Positions 8,608-17,429 of a stretch of DNA of 64,000 nt are shown piece by piece. Position numbers and translations under genes: made by a program. The DNA is from Sulfurovum sp. (lineage in GTDB: Bacteria > Campylobacterota > Campylobacteria > Campylobacterales > Sulfurovaceae): the NCBI GenBank assembly GCA_021166685.1, contig JAJPEU010000008.1:23919-87918 (forward strand), in the 5' to 3' direction. A model generated the notes under the pieces. The model was not told where the DNA came from, searched no databases, and saw only the letters and a list, made by a program, of their open reading frames with translations. Within the stretch, counting starts at the first letter, position 1, and each line of letters opens with the position of its first letter.

Positions 8608-9741
8608 TTATTTAAATAGATCCGCCAGCGCTGAAGTGTCAGTTGTTTTTTCCATTTCACCCGTTTCTATCCCATTTTCTGTTTGTCTGTCCACAACCCC
8701 TTCAACCTCATTGAGTTCAATAGTATAGCCTGTAAGCATGGAAGCTAAACGAATATTGATACCGCTTTTGCCTATGGCTTTTGCTTTTTGATCAGATGTG
8801 ATATTGACCAAAGCTTTTTTTGCTGAGGCATCTACTTTGATGCCTTGTGTGATTGCGGGGCTTAATGCCCGGGTAATAAAGATTTCCGGAATGGGTGAAT
8901 ATTCGATACAGTCAATATTTTCTTCGTTGAGTTCATGGCTTACGGCATTAATTCTCACCCCTTTTACGCCTACGGCCGCACCAATAGGGTCGACATTCAT
9001 TTGATCTGTTTTAAGAGCAATTTTGGCACGTTCTCCTGGAATTCTTGCAGCACCGACGATCTCTACCACGCCATCAGCAATCTCAGGAACCTCTTTAGCC
9101 ATGAGCTGCTCTAGAAATTTAGGTGAAGTTCTTGTGAGTTCAAGAAATAAACCGTATTGAGGGTCAACACTTACATAGCGCAGCAAAACTTTGATAGTAT
9201 CACCTTGTTTGAATTTTTCACCCTTAATACGATTTCTAAGCGTTAAAACACCTTTTAGTTCCCCGATTTCAACATGCGTATTGTCTTCAGCATCAATACG
9301 GTTGACCACACCGATCATAATCGTATTGATTTTTTCTTTATATTTTTCAAAAAGATCTTGCTCTATGCGTCTTTGAACATGGTACTCAAGCTCTCTAAAA
9401 AGATTTGAAGAGGCGGTGCGCCCATAATTTTCAAGAATAAACTCCTCTTTAAGCTGGTCTCCCAATTCAATAGAGTCATCAAAGTCTTTTGCTTCACTCA
9501 AAGAGATGTAACTGTCCGGCTCTGTCTCTAGGCGCGTATCGTCATCTTTGACAACTGTGATCACCTTATGAATTTGATACGTTTTAGAAGAGGGATCTAT
9601 AATCACTTCAAAAGTGCTGGTGTGACTGGTAAGTTTTTTGGCAGTATTGATAAGCGCTTCTTTAAAAGCTTCAATTGCATGATCTTTAGTAATATTTTTT
9701 TCGTGCGCGATCGCTTCAATAATATCTAATATTTTTTCCAT
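8608..9741 (-). CDS. nusA: Transcription termination/antitermination factor NusA
   Basis: RNA polymerase accessory factor controlling pausing, termination and antitermination. An N-terminal polymerase-binding domain (1-~125), an S1 domain (~130-195, including VNRIDAEDNTHVEIG), and two KH domains (GAAVGVKGVRINAVSHEL near 255; AKAIGKSGINIRLAS near 320). The 377-residue length lacks the C-terminal acidic repeats of E. coli NusA, as expected in this phylum. The last ~35 residues are acidic and Thr-rich. Confidence 0.96.
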   Translation of the reverse strand: MEKILDIIEAIAHEKNITKDHAIEAFKEALINTAKKLTSHTSTFEVIIDPSSKTYQIHKVITVVKDDDTRLETEPDSYISLSEAKDFDDSIELGDQLKEEFILENYGRTASSNLFRELEYHVQRRIEQDLFEKYKEKINTIMIGVVNRIDAEDNTHVEIGELKGVLTLRNRIKGEKFKQGDTIKVLLRYVSVDPQYGLFLELTRTSPKFLEQLMAKEVPEIADGVVEIVGAARIPGERAKIALKTDQMNVDPIGAAVGVKGVRINAVSHELNEENIDCIEYSPIPEIFITRALSPAITQGIKVDASAKKALVNITSDQKAKAIGKSGINIRLASMLTGYTIELNEVEGVVDRQTENGIETGEMEKTTDTSALADLFK

Positions 9742-9881
9742 AAATATTTTCCTTACAATTTGTTTAATAATTTTTCAAATCTACCGCTACAAGAGGTAAC
9801 AAAACAGTGTTAAGAACGTCTGGAGAGTAGTTTTTTTGAAGATTATAATTATAGCTCATCCAACCTTTACAGAAAATAAAG

Positions 9882-9887
9882 TATAAT
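9882..9887 (+). promoter_or_regulatory. Putative -10 box for the HP0268-like/miaB operon
   Basis: TATAAT 34 bp before the ATG at 9922, inside the 180-bp region divergent to nusA. The rest of that region is AT-rich and shows no other feature. Confidence 0.45.
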
Positions 9888-9921
9888 AAATCAATTATAA
9901 TCACGCACAAAAGGAATATAG

Positions 9922-10161
9922 ATGAAACTTAAACTCGCTAGAACAACACTTAAGGCAAAACCAAAGATCGTTGAGATTACAAAAATAGAAGAAGAACTAG
10001 CAGATAAGTCTATATTTTATTTCGATAAAGACAATACCCACAAAGAGCTTAAAGCGGTAATCGAATATTTTGAAGAGAAAGGCTATAGTGTTTATATGCG
10101 TGAAGTAAAATACGGACTAGATGAGAATGAATACATCTACGAAGTACACATCATAGCTTAA
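9922..10161 (+). CDS. HP0268-family small protein (putative nuclease)
   Basis: 79 residues matching Helicobacter pylori HP0268 in length, pattern (MKLKLA...., SIFYFDKDNTHKELKAV, ...YEVHII) and position directly upstream of miaB. HP0268 has been reported to have nicking endonuclease and RNase activity in vitro; whether this member is active is unknown. Start supported by AAAGGAAT before the ATG. Spacing to miaB is 15 bp, implying one transcript. Confidence 0.8.
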   Translation: MKLKLARTTLKAKPKIVEITKIEEELADKSIFYFDKDNTHKELKAVIEYFEEKGYSVYMREVKYGLDENEYIYEVHIIA

Positions 10162-10176
10162 TACAAAAGAGACTTT

Positions 10177-11475
10177 TTGAGTAAAAAATTATTTATAGAA
10201 ACTCTGGGTTGCGCAATGAATGTGCGTGACAGTGAACACATGATTGCACAACTCAATCAAAAAGAGCCTTACGAGCTTACGGATAAAATAGAAGATGCTG
10301 ACCTTATCATCATTAATACATGCAGCGTGAGAGAAAAGCCTGTAGCGAAACTTTTTTCAGAAATAGGGGTATTTAATAAGCATAAAAAACCTTCTGCAAA
10401 AATAGGAGTAACCGGATGTACCGCATCGCATCTTGGGGATGAGATTATCAAGCGCGCACCAAGCGTGGACTTTGTGCTGGGCGCAAGAAATGTTTCTAAA
10501 ATCAACGAGGTGGTTGACAAGAAGCATGCGGTTGAGGTTAGCATTGACCATGATGAGAGCACTTATGAATTTGGAGAATACAGAACTAACCCTTTTAAAG
10601 CGCTGGTCAACATCTCTATCGGGTGCAATAAGTCGTGTACTTTTTGTATCGTGCCTGCTACCAGGGGAGAGGAAATCTCTATACCCCCTTATTTGATCAT
10701 CCAAGAGATTACCAAATCCGTTGATTTAGGCGCAAAAGAGGTGATGCTGTTGGGGCAAAATGTCAACGATTACGGCAAAAATTTCAGCACTTCTGATGAA
10801 CCGTGTGATTTTACACGGCTGCTGCAAAAGATATCCAAGATAGAGGGTTTGGAACGTATCCGGTTTACTTCGCCTCATCCCTTGCACATGGATGATGCAT
10901 TCCTTGAAGAGTTTGCCTATAATCCAAAGATATGCAAACAGATTCACGTGCCGCTTCAAAGCGGTTCCACTTCATTGCTTAAATCAATGAAGAGAGGATA
11001 CAGCAAAGAATGGTTTTTGAACCGGTGTGAAAAAATTCGTACACTTTGCCCGGAAGCAACCATTTCAACAGATATTATTGTGGGTTTTCCCGGTGAAAGC
11101 GATGCGGATTTTGAAGATACGATGGATGTGCTTGAAAAAGTGAAATTTGAACAGGTTTTTTCATTCAGGTACTCTCCTCGCCCTCATACTAAAGCAGCTC
11201 TTTTTGATAACCAGATAGAAGCCGAAGCAGCTTCAAAAAGGCTCACAAGGCTTCAAGAGAGACACATGGAAATGCTTTCTGAAATGATGGACCGTCAGTT
11301 GGGTAAAATGCATCGGGTTTATTTTGACGAACTTAAACCTGAAGGCAGAATTTCAGGGCGCAGCGATGACGGAAAGCTTATTTTTGTCAAAGGAAGCGAA
11401 GAACTTTTGGGCCAAATCAGAAACGTAAAGATCACTCACACTTCCAGAGCCGCATTGGATGGCGAGATAGTCTAG
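10177..11475 (+). CDS. miaB: tRNA-2-methylthio-N6-isopentenyladenosine synthase MiaB
   Basis: Radical-SAM methylthiotransferase modifying A37 of tRNAs that read UNN codons. N-terminal UPF0004 domain with cluster cysteines in [15 protein letters not shown] and TGCTAS; radical-SAM triad in [10 protein letters not shown]-terminal TRAM domain. 432 residues. The start is TTG at 10177 ([11 protein letters not shown]) after an AGAG site. Its paralogue rimO lies at 14.3 kb. Confidence 0.97.
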   Translation: MSKKLFIETLGCAMNVRDSEHMIAQLNQKEPYELTDKIEDADLIIINTCSVREKPVAKLFSEIGVFNKHKKPSAKIGVTGCTASHLGDEIIKRAPSVDFVLGARNVSKINEVVDKKHAVEVSIDHDESTYEFGEYRTNPFKALVNISIGCNKSCTFCIVPATRGEEISIPPYLIIQEITKSVDLGAKEVMLLGQNVNDYGKNFSTSDEPCDFTRLLQKISKIEGLERIRFTSPHPLHMDDAFLEEFAYNPKICKQIHVPLQSGSTSLLKSMKRGYSKEWFLNRCEKIRTLCPEATISTDIIVGFPGESDADFEDTMDVLEKVKFEQVFSFRYSPRPHTKAALFDNQIEAEAASKRLTRLQERHMEMLSEMMDRQLGKMHRVYFDELKPEGRISGRSDDGKLIFVKGSEELLGQIRNVKITHTSRAALDGEIV

Positions 11476-11478
11476 GAT

Positions 11479-12099
11479 ATGAAATCCGCGACAAGAGCTA
11501 TGGCCAAGGTGGTATTTCCTGTAGTAGGATATATGATAGCGAGATTTTTTTGGCTTACTTCCAGAAAAACATTTGATATCGAAGGGGAGATTACGCAAGA
11601 ACAGTGCGTGGCAGTGTGTTGGCATGGTGAACTGCTTATGTCGCCTCAGGCCTATAGATATTTTCATAAACAACAACGCTCTTTTGCAATCATTTCGAGA
11701 CATTTTGATGGAGAGATGATTGCCAGAGTATTGGTGTTTTTTGCTATCGGATCTTTGAGGGGATCAAGCAGCAAAGGTGCAAAGCAGGTATTGCTTGAAG
11801 CATTTCGCGCTCTAAAGAGAGGAAGCGATCTGCTGGTGACCCCTGACGGCCCGCGGGGCCCGCGCTATAAAGTGAGTGACGGGGCACTGGCTTTGGCACT
11901 CAAAGCCAATGTACCTCTTGTAATTATCAATTATCATCCGAGCAGCTACTGGCAGCTAAACAGTTGGGATAAATTTATCATCCCAAAACCTTTTTGCAAG
12001 ATCACCTTTTATTTGCAATCGTTGAGCCTTGAAGGTATGCAATTGGATGAAGCCAGAGAGTATTTGCAGCAGCGGATGCTTGTGCATGCAATTGCATAA
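11479..12099 (+). CDS. Lysophospholipid acyltransferase family protein (DUF374)
   Basis: DUF374 family, a branch related to LpxL/PlsC acyltransferases that usually lies in lipid A or phospholipid pathways. CWHGEL near residue 49 may serve as the H-box counterpart, RGSSSKGAK near 92 and TPDGPRGP near 119 are the family motifs. One N-terminal hydrophobic segment suggests inner-membrane association. It begins 3 bp after the miaB stop. The acyl donor and acceptor cannot be told from sequence. Confidence 0.85.
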   Translation: MKSATRAMAKVVFPVVGYMIARFFWLTSRKTFDIEGEITQEQCVAVCWHGELLMSPQAYRYFHKQQRSFAIISRHFDGEMIARVLVFFAIGSLRGSSSKGAKQVLLEAFRALKRGSDLLVTPDGPRGPRYKVSDGALALALKANVPLVIINYHPSSYWQLNSWDKFIIPKPFCKITFYLQSLSLEGMQLDEAREYLQQRMLVHAIA

Positions 12100-12108
12100 G
12101 AGTGGGTG

Positions 12109-12942
12109 ATGGATTTAACACATAAAATTGAATCTTTTCTCTCTTATCTTTTTGAGGTGAGAGGGTACAGCGAGACGTCAATTGTCACTTACGAAGTGGC
12201 ATTAAGACAGATGCAAGAGGTCAGCCATTTTTATCAGGAAGAGGAACTGGTGATTTTAGATATTACCCCTTTTCGATTTAAGATAGTCAAAAATAACAAA
12301 AAAACCATTGCAAAAAAACTTTCAGCCGTGCGTTCTTTTGTAAGATATCTGCAAGAGCAAGAGCATTTGGTGATAAAACTGATCGCAGATGAGTCCATAA
12401 AGGTTCCTCATAGCCTTCCAAGGCCTATTGAAGCAATTTACATAGAAGAAGTCTTGAGCAAAGCAAATTTAGAGGAAAAGCTGCTTGTTTCAATGCTGTA
12501 TGGTTTGGGCCTTCGTATCTCTGAGCTTTCCCATTTAAAGCTTGAAGAGATCAAGAGGGGATGGATTCAAATACACGGAAAAGGAAATAAAGTACGGGAA
12601 TTGCCTCTTTTGGATGTACTGCAAGAACTTATCAGGCAATATATAGATCAAAAAATGCCAAAAAAATATTTGTTTGAAAAAGGAAATGCACCCATGAACA
12701 GTGCGCAATTGCGCTATAAATTGACGGGTTTATTTAAAGCTTCAGGAATTAAAGCGACTCCTCATCAGCTTCGGCACTCCTTTGCAACGCATTTGCTTAA
12801 TGAGGGCGCAAGGATAGCCGATGTCAGCGAACTGCTCGGGCATGCGACGATGGCCACTACGCAGGTGTATACAAAATTGGGCTCAGTAAAGAAAATGCAG
12901 GAGTACATGAAAGCACACCCTTTGGCGAAGCATGACAAGTGA
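12109..12942 (+). CDS. Tyrosine recombinase of the XerC/XerD type
   Basis: Site-specific recombinase with an N-terminal SAM-like core-binding domain (1-~95) and a full catalytic set: R136 (GLGLRISEL), K158, H219 and R222 (HQLRHSFATH), H245 (LLGHATMATT) and Y254. 277 residues from the ATG at 12109; a GTG one codon earlier is an alternative. It sits in a housekeeping operon without phage genes, so a chromosome-dimer or general role is more likely than prophage integration. Campylobacterota often use a longer XerH, so equivalence to XerH is uncertain. Its stop codon falls in a heptamer array. Confidence 0.85.
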   Translation: MDLTHKIESFLSYLFEVRGYSETSIVTYEVALRQMQEVSHFYQEEELVILDITPFRFKIVKNNKKTIAKKLSAVRSFVRYLQEQEHLVIKLIADESIKVPHSLPRPIEAIYIEEVLSKANLEEKLLVSMLYGLGLRISELSHLKLEEIKRGWIQIHGKGNKVRELPLLDVLQELIRQYIDQKMPKKYLFEKGNAPMNSAQLRYKLTGLFKASGIKATPHQLRHSFATHLLNEGARIADVSELLGHATMATTQVYTKLGSVKKMQEYMKAHPLAKHDK

Positions 12943-12980
12943 AGAATTAGAAATTAGAAATTATGGATGAAGGATTGATA
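12939..12980. repeat. Heptamer array at the xer/tilS junction
   Basis: Six units in perfect 7-bp register: GTGAAGA, ATTAGAA (twice), ATTATGG, ATGAAGG and ATTGATA. The first four best fit the window-wide consensus RKKARDA. The array supplies the stop codon of the plus-strand recombinase (TGA at 12940) and, on the minus strand, the last residues and stop of tilS. No partner array is seen directly nearby, so it may be a solo end. Confidence 0.75.
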
Positions 12981-13945
12981 TTTGCCTCAAACAGATAGGC
13001 ACGTATCTTTGCAGGGATTTTTAAAACCCTGCATTGCTCTTTAAACGGCTTTGGCATGTCTGTGGTGCGGTAGGGCGCGATATAGAGTTTTTCTTCTTGT
13101 GTCTCGACTGCCCATTTGCCCCCGATGACCAAACTGTTTTTTTGGCGGATATCTTCTCTTTGCGAAGCAGAGAGCAGATAGCCAAGTCTCTTGAGAGTTA
13201 GGTCAGCTGCTTTAACTTTGGCAGAAGGAATGTGCAGACGGATAACTCTGAGCTCTTTATCAGAAAAGAGCATCGTAAATGCTTCTTGTATTTTTCTTTT
13301 GTCATGGCGAAGATACTCAAAACTGCGCCGGATGCCTTTGTGGTATCCGGCTATCAAAGGGTCAGCAAAGCGCTGTCTAAAATAGTTTCGTTCGTATCTT
13401 TCATCCGTATTGCTCTCGTCTACAAAATAAGGATGGCTGTGCGTATGAAGATAATCAAGCAGTTCTTCTTTGGTATGGCTAAGCAGCGGACGGACGATCG
13501 TATGGTTTTTTCTTTGGCTTACGGGCTCAAGGCCTACAAGTTCGCATACACCTGCCCCTTTGGTCAGCCGCATAAGCAGCCACTCAAGCTGGTCGTTGAG
13601 CTGATGAGCCATCAGGAGCGTGTCGTAGCGGTGCTGTTCGATGATGCTGTCAAAAAATGCATACCGGAATTTACGTGCATTGGCTTCAAAGTGGCTGGTA
13701 AAAGAGGGCGCTTTGATGCTATGGCATACAAGGTTATATTGCTTAGCCAAGGCTTTGGCGTGTGCTTCTTCTTTGTCGCTGTTTTCCCTTGTGCCGTAGT
13801 TGACTGTAGCGATATCAAAAGAGATATTATTTTCCAGCAGCAGAAAAAAAAGTGCAGACGAATCAACCCCGGCAGAGAAAGCGAGGAGGTTCTTTTTCTT
13901 AAGTAGGAGTGAGGAAGTAGGAAGTAGAAATTTTTTTGATAGCAT
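12947..13945 (-). CDS. tilS: tRNA(Ile)-lysidine synthase TilS
   Basis: Converts C34 of tRNA-Ile(CAU) to lysidine so that it reads AUA. N-type ATP pyrophosphatase P-loop SAGVDSS at residues 24-30, NYGTREN, and the HQLNDQLEW region near 115. 332 residues, normal for the short epsilonproteobacterial form. Both ends are built from repeat DNA: residues ~6-15 (FLLPTSSLLL) come from an AGTAGGA array and the C-terminal SIISNF from an ATTAGAA array. The ATG directly abuts the stop of the four-helix-bundle gene (TAAATG), so the two are likely coupled. Confidence 0.93.
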   Translation of the reverse strand: MLSKKFLLPTSSLLLKKKNLLAFSAGVDSSALFFLLLENNISFDIATVNYGTRENSDKEEAHAKALAKQYNLVCHSIKAPSFTSHFEANARKFRYAFFDSIIEQHRYDTLLMAHQLNDQLEWLLMRLTKGAGVCELVGLEPVSQRKNHTIVRPLLSHTKEELLDYLHTHSHPYFVDESNTDERYERNYFRQRFADPLIAGYHKGIRRSFEYLRHDKRKIQEAFTMLFSDKELRVIRLHIPSAKVKAADLTLKRLGYLLSASQREDIRQKNSLVIGGKWAVETQEEKLYIAPYRTTDMPKPFKEQCRVLKIPAKIRAYLFEANINPSSIISNF

Positions 13946-14334
13946 TTAAGAATTCTTTTTGATCGTTTTTGTGCTAGAAATGAGAAGTTTAAGCAGTTCA
14001 TCGATCTTTGGATAGATGCTTTCAAATATTTTTTCATCTAGATAATTAGATTCTTTTAATAAAGGCAACCAATATTCAGTTTCATTTGCTTCTTTTAATG
14101 CAATAGTAAGTTTATGTAAAAAATCTGCTTTCGATTGAGCATATTGCGCTTCTCTTATAAGTGCACCTACTGCTGTACCACTACGCAAAACCTGTTTAGA
14201 AAGAATATACTCTTTATGCTGTTCTTGTAAATATTTTGATAACTTTACAATGCACAACGCAAAAGAAAAACTTTTTTCTCTCAGTAAGTCTTTTTTCATT
14301 CCTACTTCCTACTTGCTACTTCCTACTTCCTCAT
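13902..14334. mobile_element. Heptamer-ended element 1 carrying a four-helix-bundle gene (between rimO and tilS)
   Basis: The left array (13902-13929) holds AGTAGGA twice, GTGAGGA and AGTAGAA. The right array (14300-14334) holds five inverted units, mainly TCCTACT, the reverse complement of AGTAGGA. Between them lies only the gene at 13946-14299. The canonical inner stem-loop seen in other copies is missing here. The left array encodes the start of tilS and the right array encodes the end of rimO, so the element is fused into both neighbours. Confidence 0.75.
13946..14299 (-). CDS. Four-helix-bundle protein, S23/IVP family (copy 1)
   Basis: 117-residue all-helical protein of the family first found in intervening sequences of 23S rRNA genes (TIGR02436-type). 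Diagnostic core: SKQVLRSGTAVGALIREAQ, then YAQSKADFLHKLTIALKEA and NETEYWLPLL. Copies at 51.2 and 55.5 kb share this core. The ATG lies at the inner edge of the right heptamer array. The stop abuts the tilS ATG. Biochemical role unknown; related Avd proteins bind nucleic acid in retroelement systems. Confidence 0.88.
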   Translation of the reverse strand: MKKDLLREKSFSFALCIVKLSKYLQEQHKEYILSKQVLRSGTAVGALIREAQYAQSKADFLHKLTIALKEANETEYWLPLLKESNYLDEKIFESIYPKIDELLKLLISSTKTIKKNS

Positions 14335-15637
14335 TCAATAGTGTTGCCAGCAATTGCTCCCCGGCCAGCTCGGTAATACGTGCTTGATATGTTTTGCCAA
14401 ACACGACAGGCAGATCGGAAGTATCGTTGATGAGGATTTCTCCGTCAATTTCCACCGCCCATGCAAGCGGCCGGGCACTGAGCAGGTATTCATGTTCCTC
14501 GCTTTCTCCGTCAATGACAACGGAGATCGTTTTGCCCACCATTTTTTCAAGAGAGTTGAGGGTGGATCGCCGGGCGATCTCTCCAAGTATTTGTGTCCGT
14601 TGTTCGATGATCTCTTGGGGGAGCTGTTCCATTGTATACGCAGGAGTCGTCTCTTCGTTTGAGTAGGCAAAGGTGTTGAACCGGTCAAAACCGAAATCCT
14701 CCATAAACGCGCAGAGTTTTTCAAACGCTTCCTCACTCTCTCCGGGATGCCCTGCGATCACAGAGGTGCGGATAAAAGCACTCGGTTTGCTTTTCATGTA
14801 CTCAAGCAGTTCGATCGTCTTTTGTTCGCCAAACCCTCTTTTCATGATCTTAAGAACGCCATCATCAATATGCTGGATAGGCATGTCATAATAGGTTTGG
14901 AAAACTTCAGAGTCGGCGATCGCATCGATGAGCTTCAGTGTGGTCGTACTTGGGTAAAGATAGAGAATGCGCGCAGACTTCACGCCTTTGATCGCTTCTA
15001 CAGTCTCTATCAGCGCCACAAGCCCATCACTAAGTCCCATGTCCCTTCCGTAGCTTGAGCTGTCCTGCGAGATAAAAGAGAAGTCGTAAAATCCTTCAGC
15101 CACCAGATTGCGCACCTCTTTTTCTATAGAAGCAAGCGTCCTGGAGTGCAGTTTGCCTTTGAAGCTTGGGATCGCACAAAAGGAACACTGCTGGTTGCAT
15201 CCCTCGGCGATCTTGATATAGGCATGGTAGTTTGAGCCTGTGATAATGCGGTTTGAATTTTCATTGGCAAGATAGACTTCCGGAGAAAAGGTGCTTTGTC
15301 TTGAAGCGATGAGCTGATCTATCTTTTCATAATCTCCTACACCCGTGAAGATATCGATCTCAGGCATCTGTACTTGCAGTTCCTCTTTGTAGCGCTCGCT
15401 CAGACAGCCGCTCATCACAAGAAGCGAGCCTTCTTTTCGCTCTTCGTGTAATGTAAGCACCGTGTTGATGCTCTCTTCTTTGGCGGCGTCGATAAAGCCG
15501 CAAGTATTGACGATGATCACATCCGCCTGCGTGCTGTCATCAGTTAGTTCATAGGCTTTAAGACGCCCCAGCATCACTTCGCTGTCGACCAGGTTTTTGG
15601 TGCAGCCAAGGCTGACAAGGTGTAGTTTTTTGCTCAT
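14309..15637 (-). CDS. rimO: Ribosomal protein uS12 methylthiotransferase RimO
   Basis: Radical-SAM enzyme that methylthiolates an aspartate of ribosomal protein S12. The N terminus LVSLGCTKNLVDSE is diagnostic. Further cluster cysteines lie in VNTCGFI and SGCLSER; the radical-SAM triad is in AEGCNQQCSFC; a TRAM domain is C-terminal. 442 residues. The final residues EEVGSSK and the stop are encoded by the right array of element 1, so the native C terminus has been replaced or extended. Confidence 0.96.
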   Translation of the reverse strand: MSKKLHLVSLGCTKNLVDSEVMLGRLKAYELTDDSTQADVIIVNTCGFIDAAKEESINTVLTLHEERKEGSLLVMSGCLSERYKEELQVQMPEIDIFTGVGDYEKIDQLIASRQSTFSPEVYLANENSNRIITGSNYHAYIKIAEGCNQQCSFCAIPSFKGKLHSRTLASIEKEVRNLVAEGFYDFSFISQDSSSYGRDMGLSDGLVALIETVEAIKGVKSARILYLYPSTTTLKLIDAIADSEVFQTYYDMPIQHIDDGVLKIMKRGFGEQKTIELLEYMKSKPSAFIRTSVIAGHPGESEEAFEKLCAFMEDFGFDRFNTFAYSNEETTPAYTMEQLPQEIIEQRTQILGEIARRSTLNSLEKMVGKTISVVIDGESEEHEYLLSARPLAWAVEIDGEILINDTSDLPVVFGKTYQARITELAGEQLLATLLNEEVGSSK

Positions 15638-15740
15638 TTTTGCTCTTTTTAGATTTGTTTAGTTGAAATTTTGAAGTATTATAGCATATCGCTATTGAGG
15701 GCTAACAGTATTGTGATAAGTAGGGATTGAAAGTCGGATA

Positions 15741-15785
15741 TAAAAAATAAAAACAAAAAGAGCCAGGCAAAAAGCCTGAACTCTA
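15741..15785 (-). terminator. Rho-independent terminator of the porin gene
   Basis: Read on the minus strand: AGAGTTCAGGC, loop TTTTT, GCCTGGCTCT, then a T-rich tract (TTTTTGTTTTTATTTTTT), starting 16 nt after the porin stop. This is a textbook intrinsic terminator. Confidence 0.9.
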
Positions 15786-15800
15786 AGTAAGAAGTAATTC

Positions 15801-17129
15801 TTAGAAGTTGTATCTTCCGATTACACGGATAACATTGTTGGACTCATCAAATGGAACCAATACCGGTTCTTCTTCTGCATCATCGACCATTGTTACATCC
15901 GCATCCATGAATGCATACGCTACAGTAAGATCAATACTGTCGGTTACTTTCGCAGAGTAAGAAAGGTCAAACTCGTTGTAGTCACCCATTCCCATATCTG
16001 ACATACCGTATGCTGCACATACTTTACCGCCAAGCACATCTGCGCCTACTTTTACCATGAATGTATCACTGTCAAATCCAATGGCACGCTCATTAAGCAT
16101 CATTTGTGTATACAGTGCTGTTTGCTGTCCGCCTACGTTAAATACACCAAAACCGCCATCATCAACAGATGAGAATGCAATCGCACCATGGAACATATCG
16201 TATTTTCCGCCGATCATTGCACCGAATGCCATCGTATCGTCACCGCTGTTAAAAGTTTCAAATGCATCATGCATTACTGTACCACCCTGAAGCCCTAGGG
16301 TATAGTTTTGCATAAAATTATACTGCGCGTCACCCCATAGGATGTTAAGGTCGTCATTTGTAAGGAATTCACTTGAATAGTACCATGAACCTGTCAACGT
16401 CAAGTTTTCGATCGATTTGTTTTGTGCGGTCAACATGAACACACCGTGGTCACCGTTGATCTCTTCAAACGAGTTCATATCAGATGCAAATGCACCCAAT
16501 AATGGAGACATACCAGCTTGGAAATTAAAGCTTGGATTAAATTCATTCATCGCGCCTAGTCCGTAACCGTTTTGGTTTGCACTTCTTACCCATGCACCTA
16601 CCAATGTAGTATCAGAAATATCGGTGTTTACAACAAGTAGTGCATCGTATGTATTTTTAAATACGTTCCACTCTTCAGAGAAAGCAAACGGTGAAAGTGC
16701 TTTTGGAAGCTCTTGACGGCCTAGTTTGAATGAAGTATTGTCAAATCCGTATGTCAAATACATTTGAGAAATCCATCCGCCATCAAGATCATCTGTTCCA
16801 AAACCTTGCATTACATCGCTTACTACGCTGTTTTCAAGGTCAAAAGTTGCTAGACCGCTTACTTCTACGCCTGCACCGATCCCGTTGTAAAGGTCGCTGT
16901 TGACTGCTCTAAGTTGAAGACCTGCGTTAGCTGCTGAAGAATCTTGATCGAAAAGGTCGCTGTAACCAAATGCATCATGTGTTTGATAATAAAGCGCTGC
17001 CTGTCCTGAGAATTCCCAACCGGATACTGCCGGAGCCGGAGTTTCTACTGCTGGCTCAACCGGAGCGATATCTCCGCCCGCCATAATCATTGTCGACGCT
17101 ACTACTGAAAGTAATAATGTTTTTTTCAT
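15801..17129 (-). CDS. Outer-membrane porin
   Basis: 442 residues from the ATG at 17129, which is preceded by a strong AAGGAG; an upstream in-frame start at 17171 lacks a ribosome-binding site. A signal peptide (MKKTLLLSVVASTMIMA) is followed by GGDIAPVEPAVETPAPA, a short Pro-rich linker. The remainder is beta-rich with alternating aromatic residues and ends in Phe (GRYNF), the Bam recognition end. It resembles the large general or OprD-like porins of Sulfurovum-type bacteria. Substrate unknown. The strong RBS and terminator suggest high expression. Confidence 0.88.
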   Translation of the reverse strand: MKKTLLLSVVASTMIMAGGDIAPVEPAVETPAPAVSGWEFSGQAALYYQTHDAFGYSDLFDQDSSAANAGLQLRAVNSDLYNGIGAGVEVSGLATFDLENSVVSDVMQGFGTDDLDGGWISQMYLTYGFDNTSFKLGRQELPKALSPFAFSEEWNVFKNTYDALLVVNTDISDTTLVGAWVRSANQNGYGLGAMNEFNPSFNFQAGMSPLLGAFASDMNSFEEINGDHGVFMLTAQNKSIENLTLTGSWYYSSEFLTNDDLNILWGDAQYNFMQNYTLGLQGGTVMHDAFETFNSGDDTMAFGAMIGGKYDMFHGAIAFSSVDDGGFGVFNVGGQQTALYTQMMLNERAIGFDSDTFMVKVGADVLGGKVCAAYGMSDMGMGDYNEFDLSYSAKVTDSIDLTVAYAFMDADVTMVDDAEEEPVLVPFDESNNVIRVIGRYNF

Positions 17130-17236
17130 TGTAATCTCCTTGATTTTTTGAATACAGCCAAAGTATAACACATAATATTAAACAATGTCAACAAAATTAA
17201 TAAAAAGTTAACAAATCATTAATCATACCCTTCGAG

Positions 17237-17340
17237 CCCCGTAAAAACGGGGAGTTTTGTCAAACTTAAAAGCAAAATAAGCATCAAAACGGTTTATAAA
17301 AAGGCTGCATTTAAGAAAAGCCGACCGTTTTTTAAGATTT
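17237..17340. other. Hairpins in the 300-bp porin upstream region
   Basis: The gap between the antiporter and porin genes holds a perfect hairpin (CCCCGT, AAAA, ACGGGG at 17237-17252) and a larger nested structure (AAAACGG at 17286-17292 pairing with CCGTTTT at 17325-17331, with GGCT/AGCC inside). Either could end antiporter transcripts or shape the porin leader. No open frame of note. Confidence 0.45.
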
Positions 17341-17429
17341 TTGGTGCATATTTTGATGAAATTTGAGCAAAAAGATTTTAAAGGGGGGAAAAGTATGGGA
17401 GATCGGGGTTGGCTAAAAAACCAAAACAG

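Noticed and set aside
12109..12942. Prophage or genomic island marked by a tyrosine integrase
   Set aside because: The gene sits in a miaB operon with core genes, no att repeats flanking a tRNA, and no phage genes nearby.
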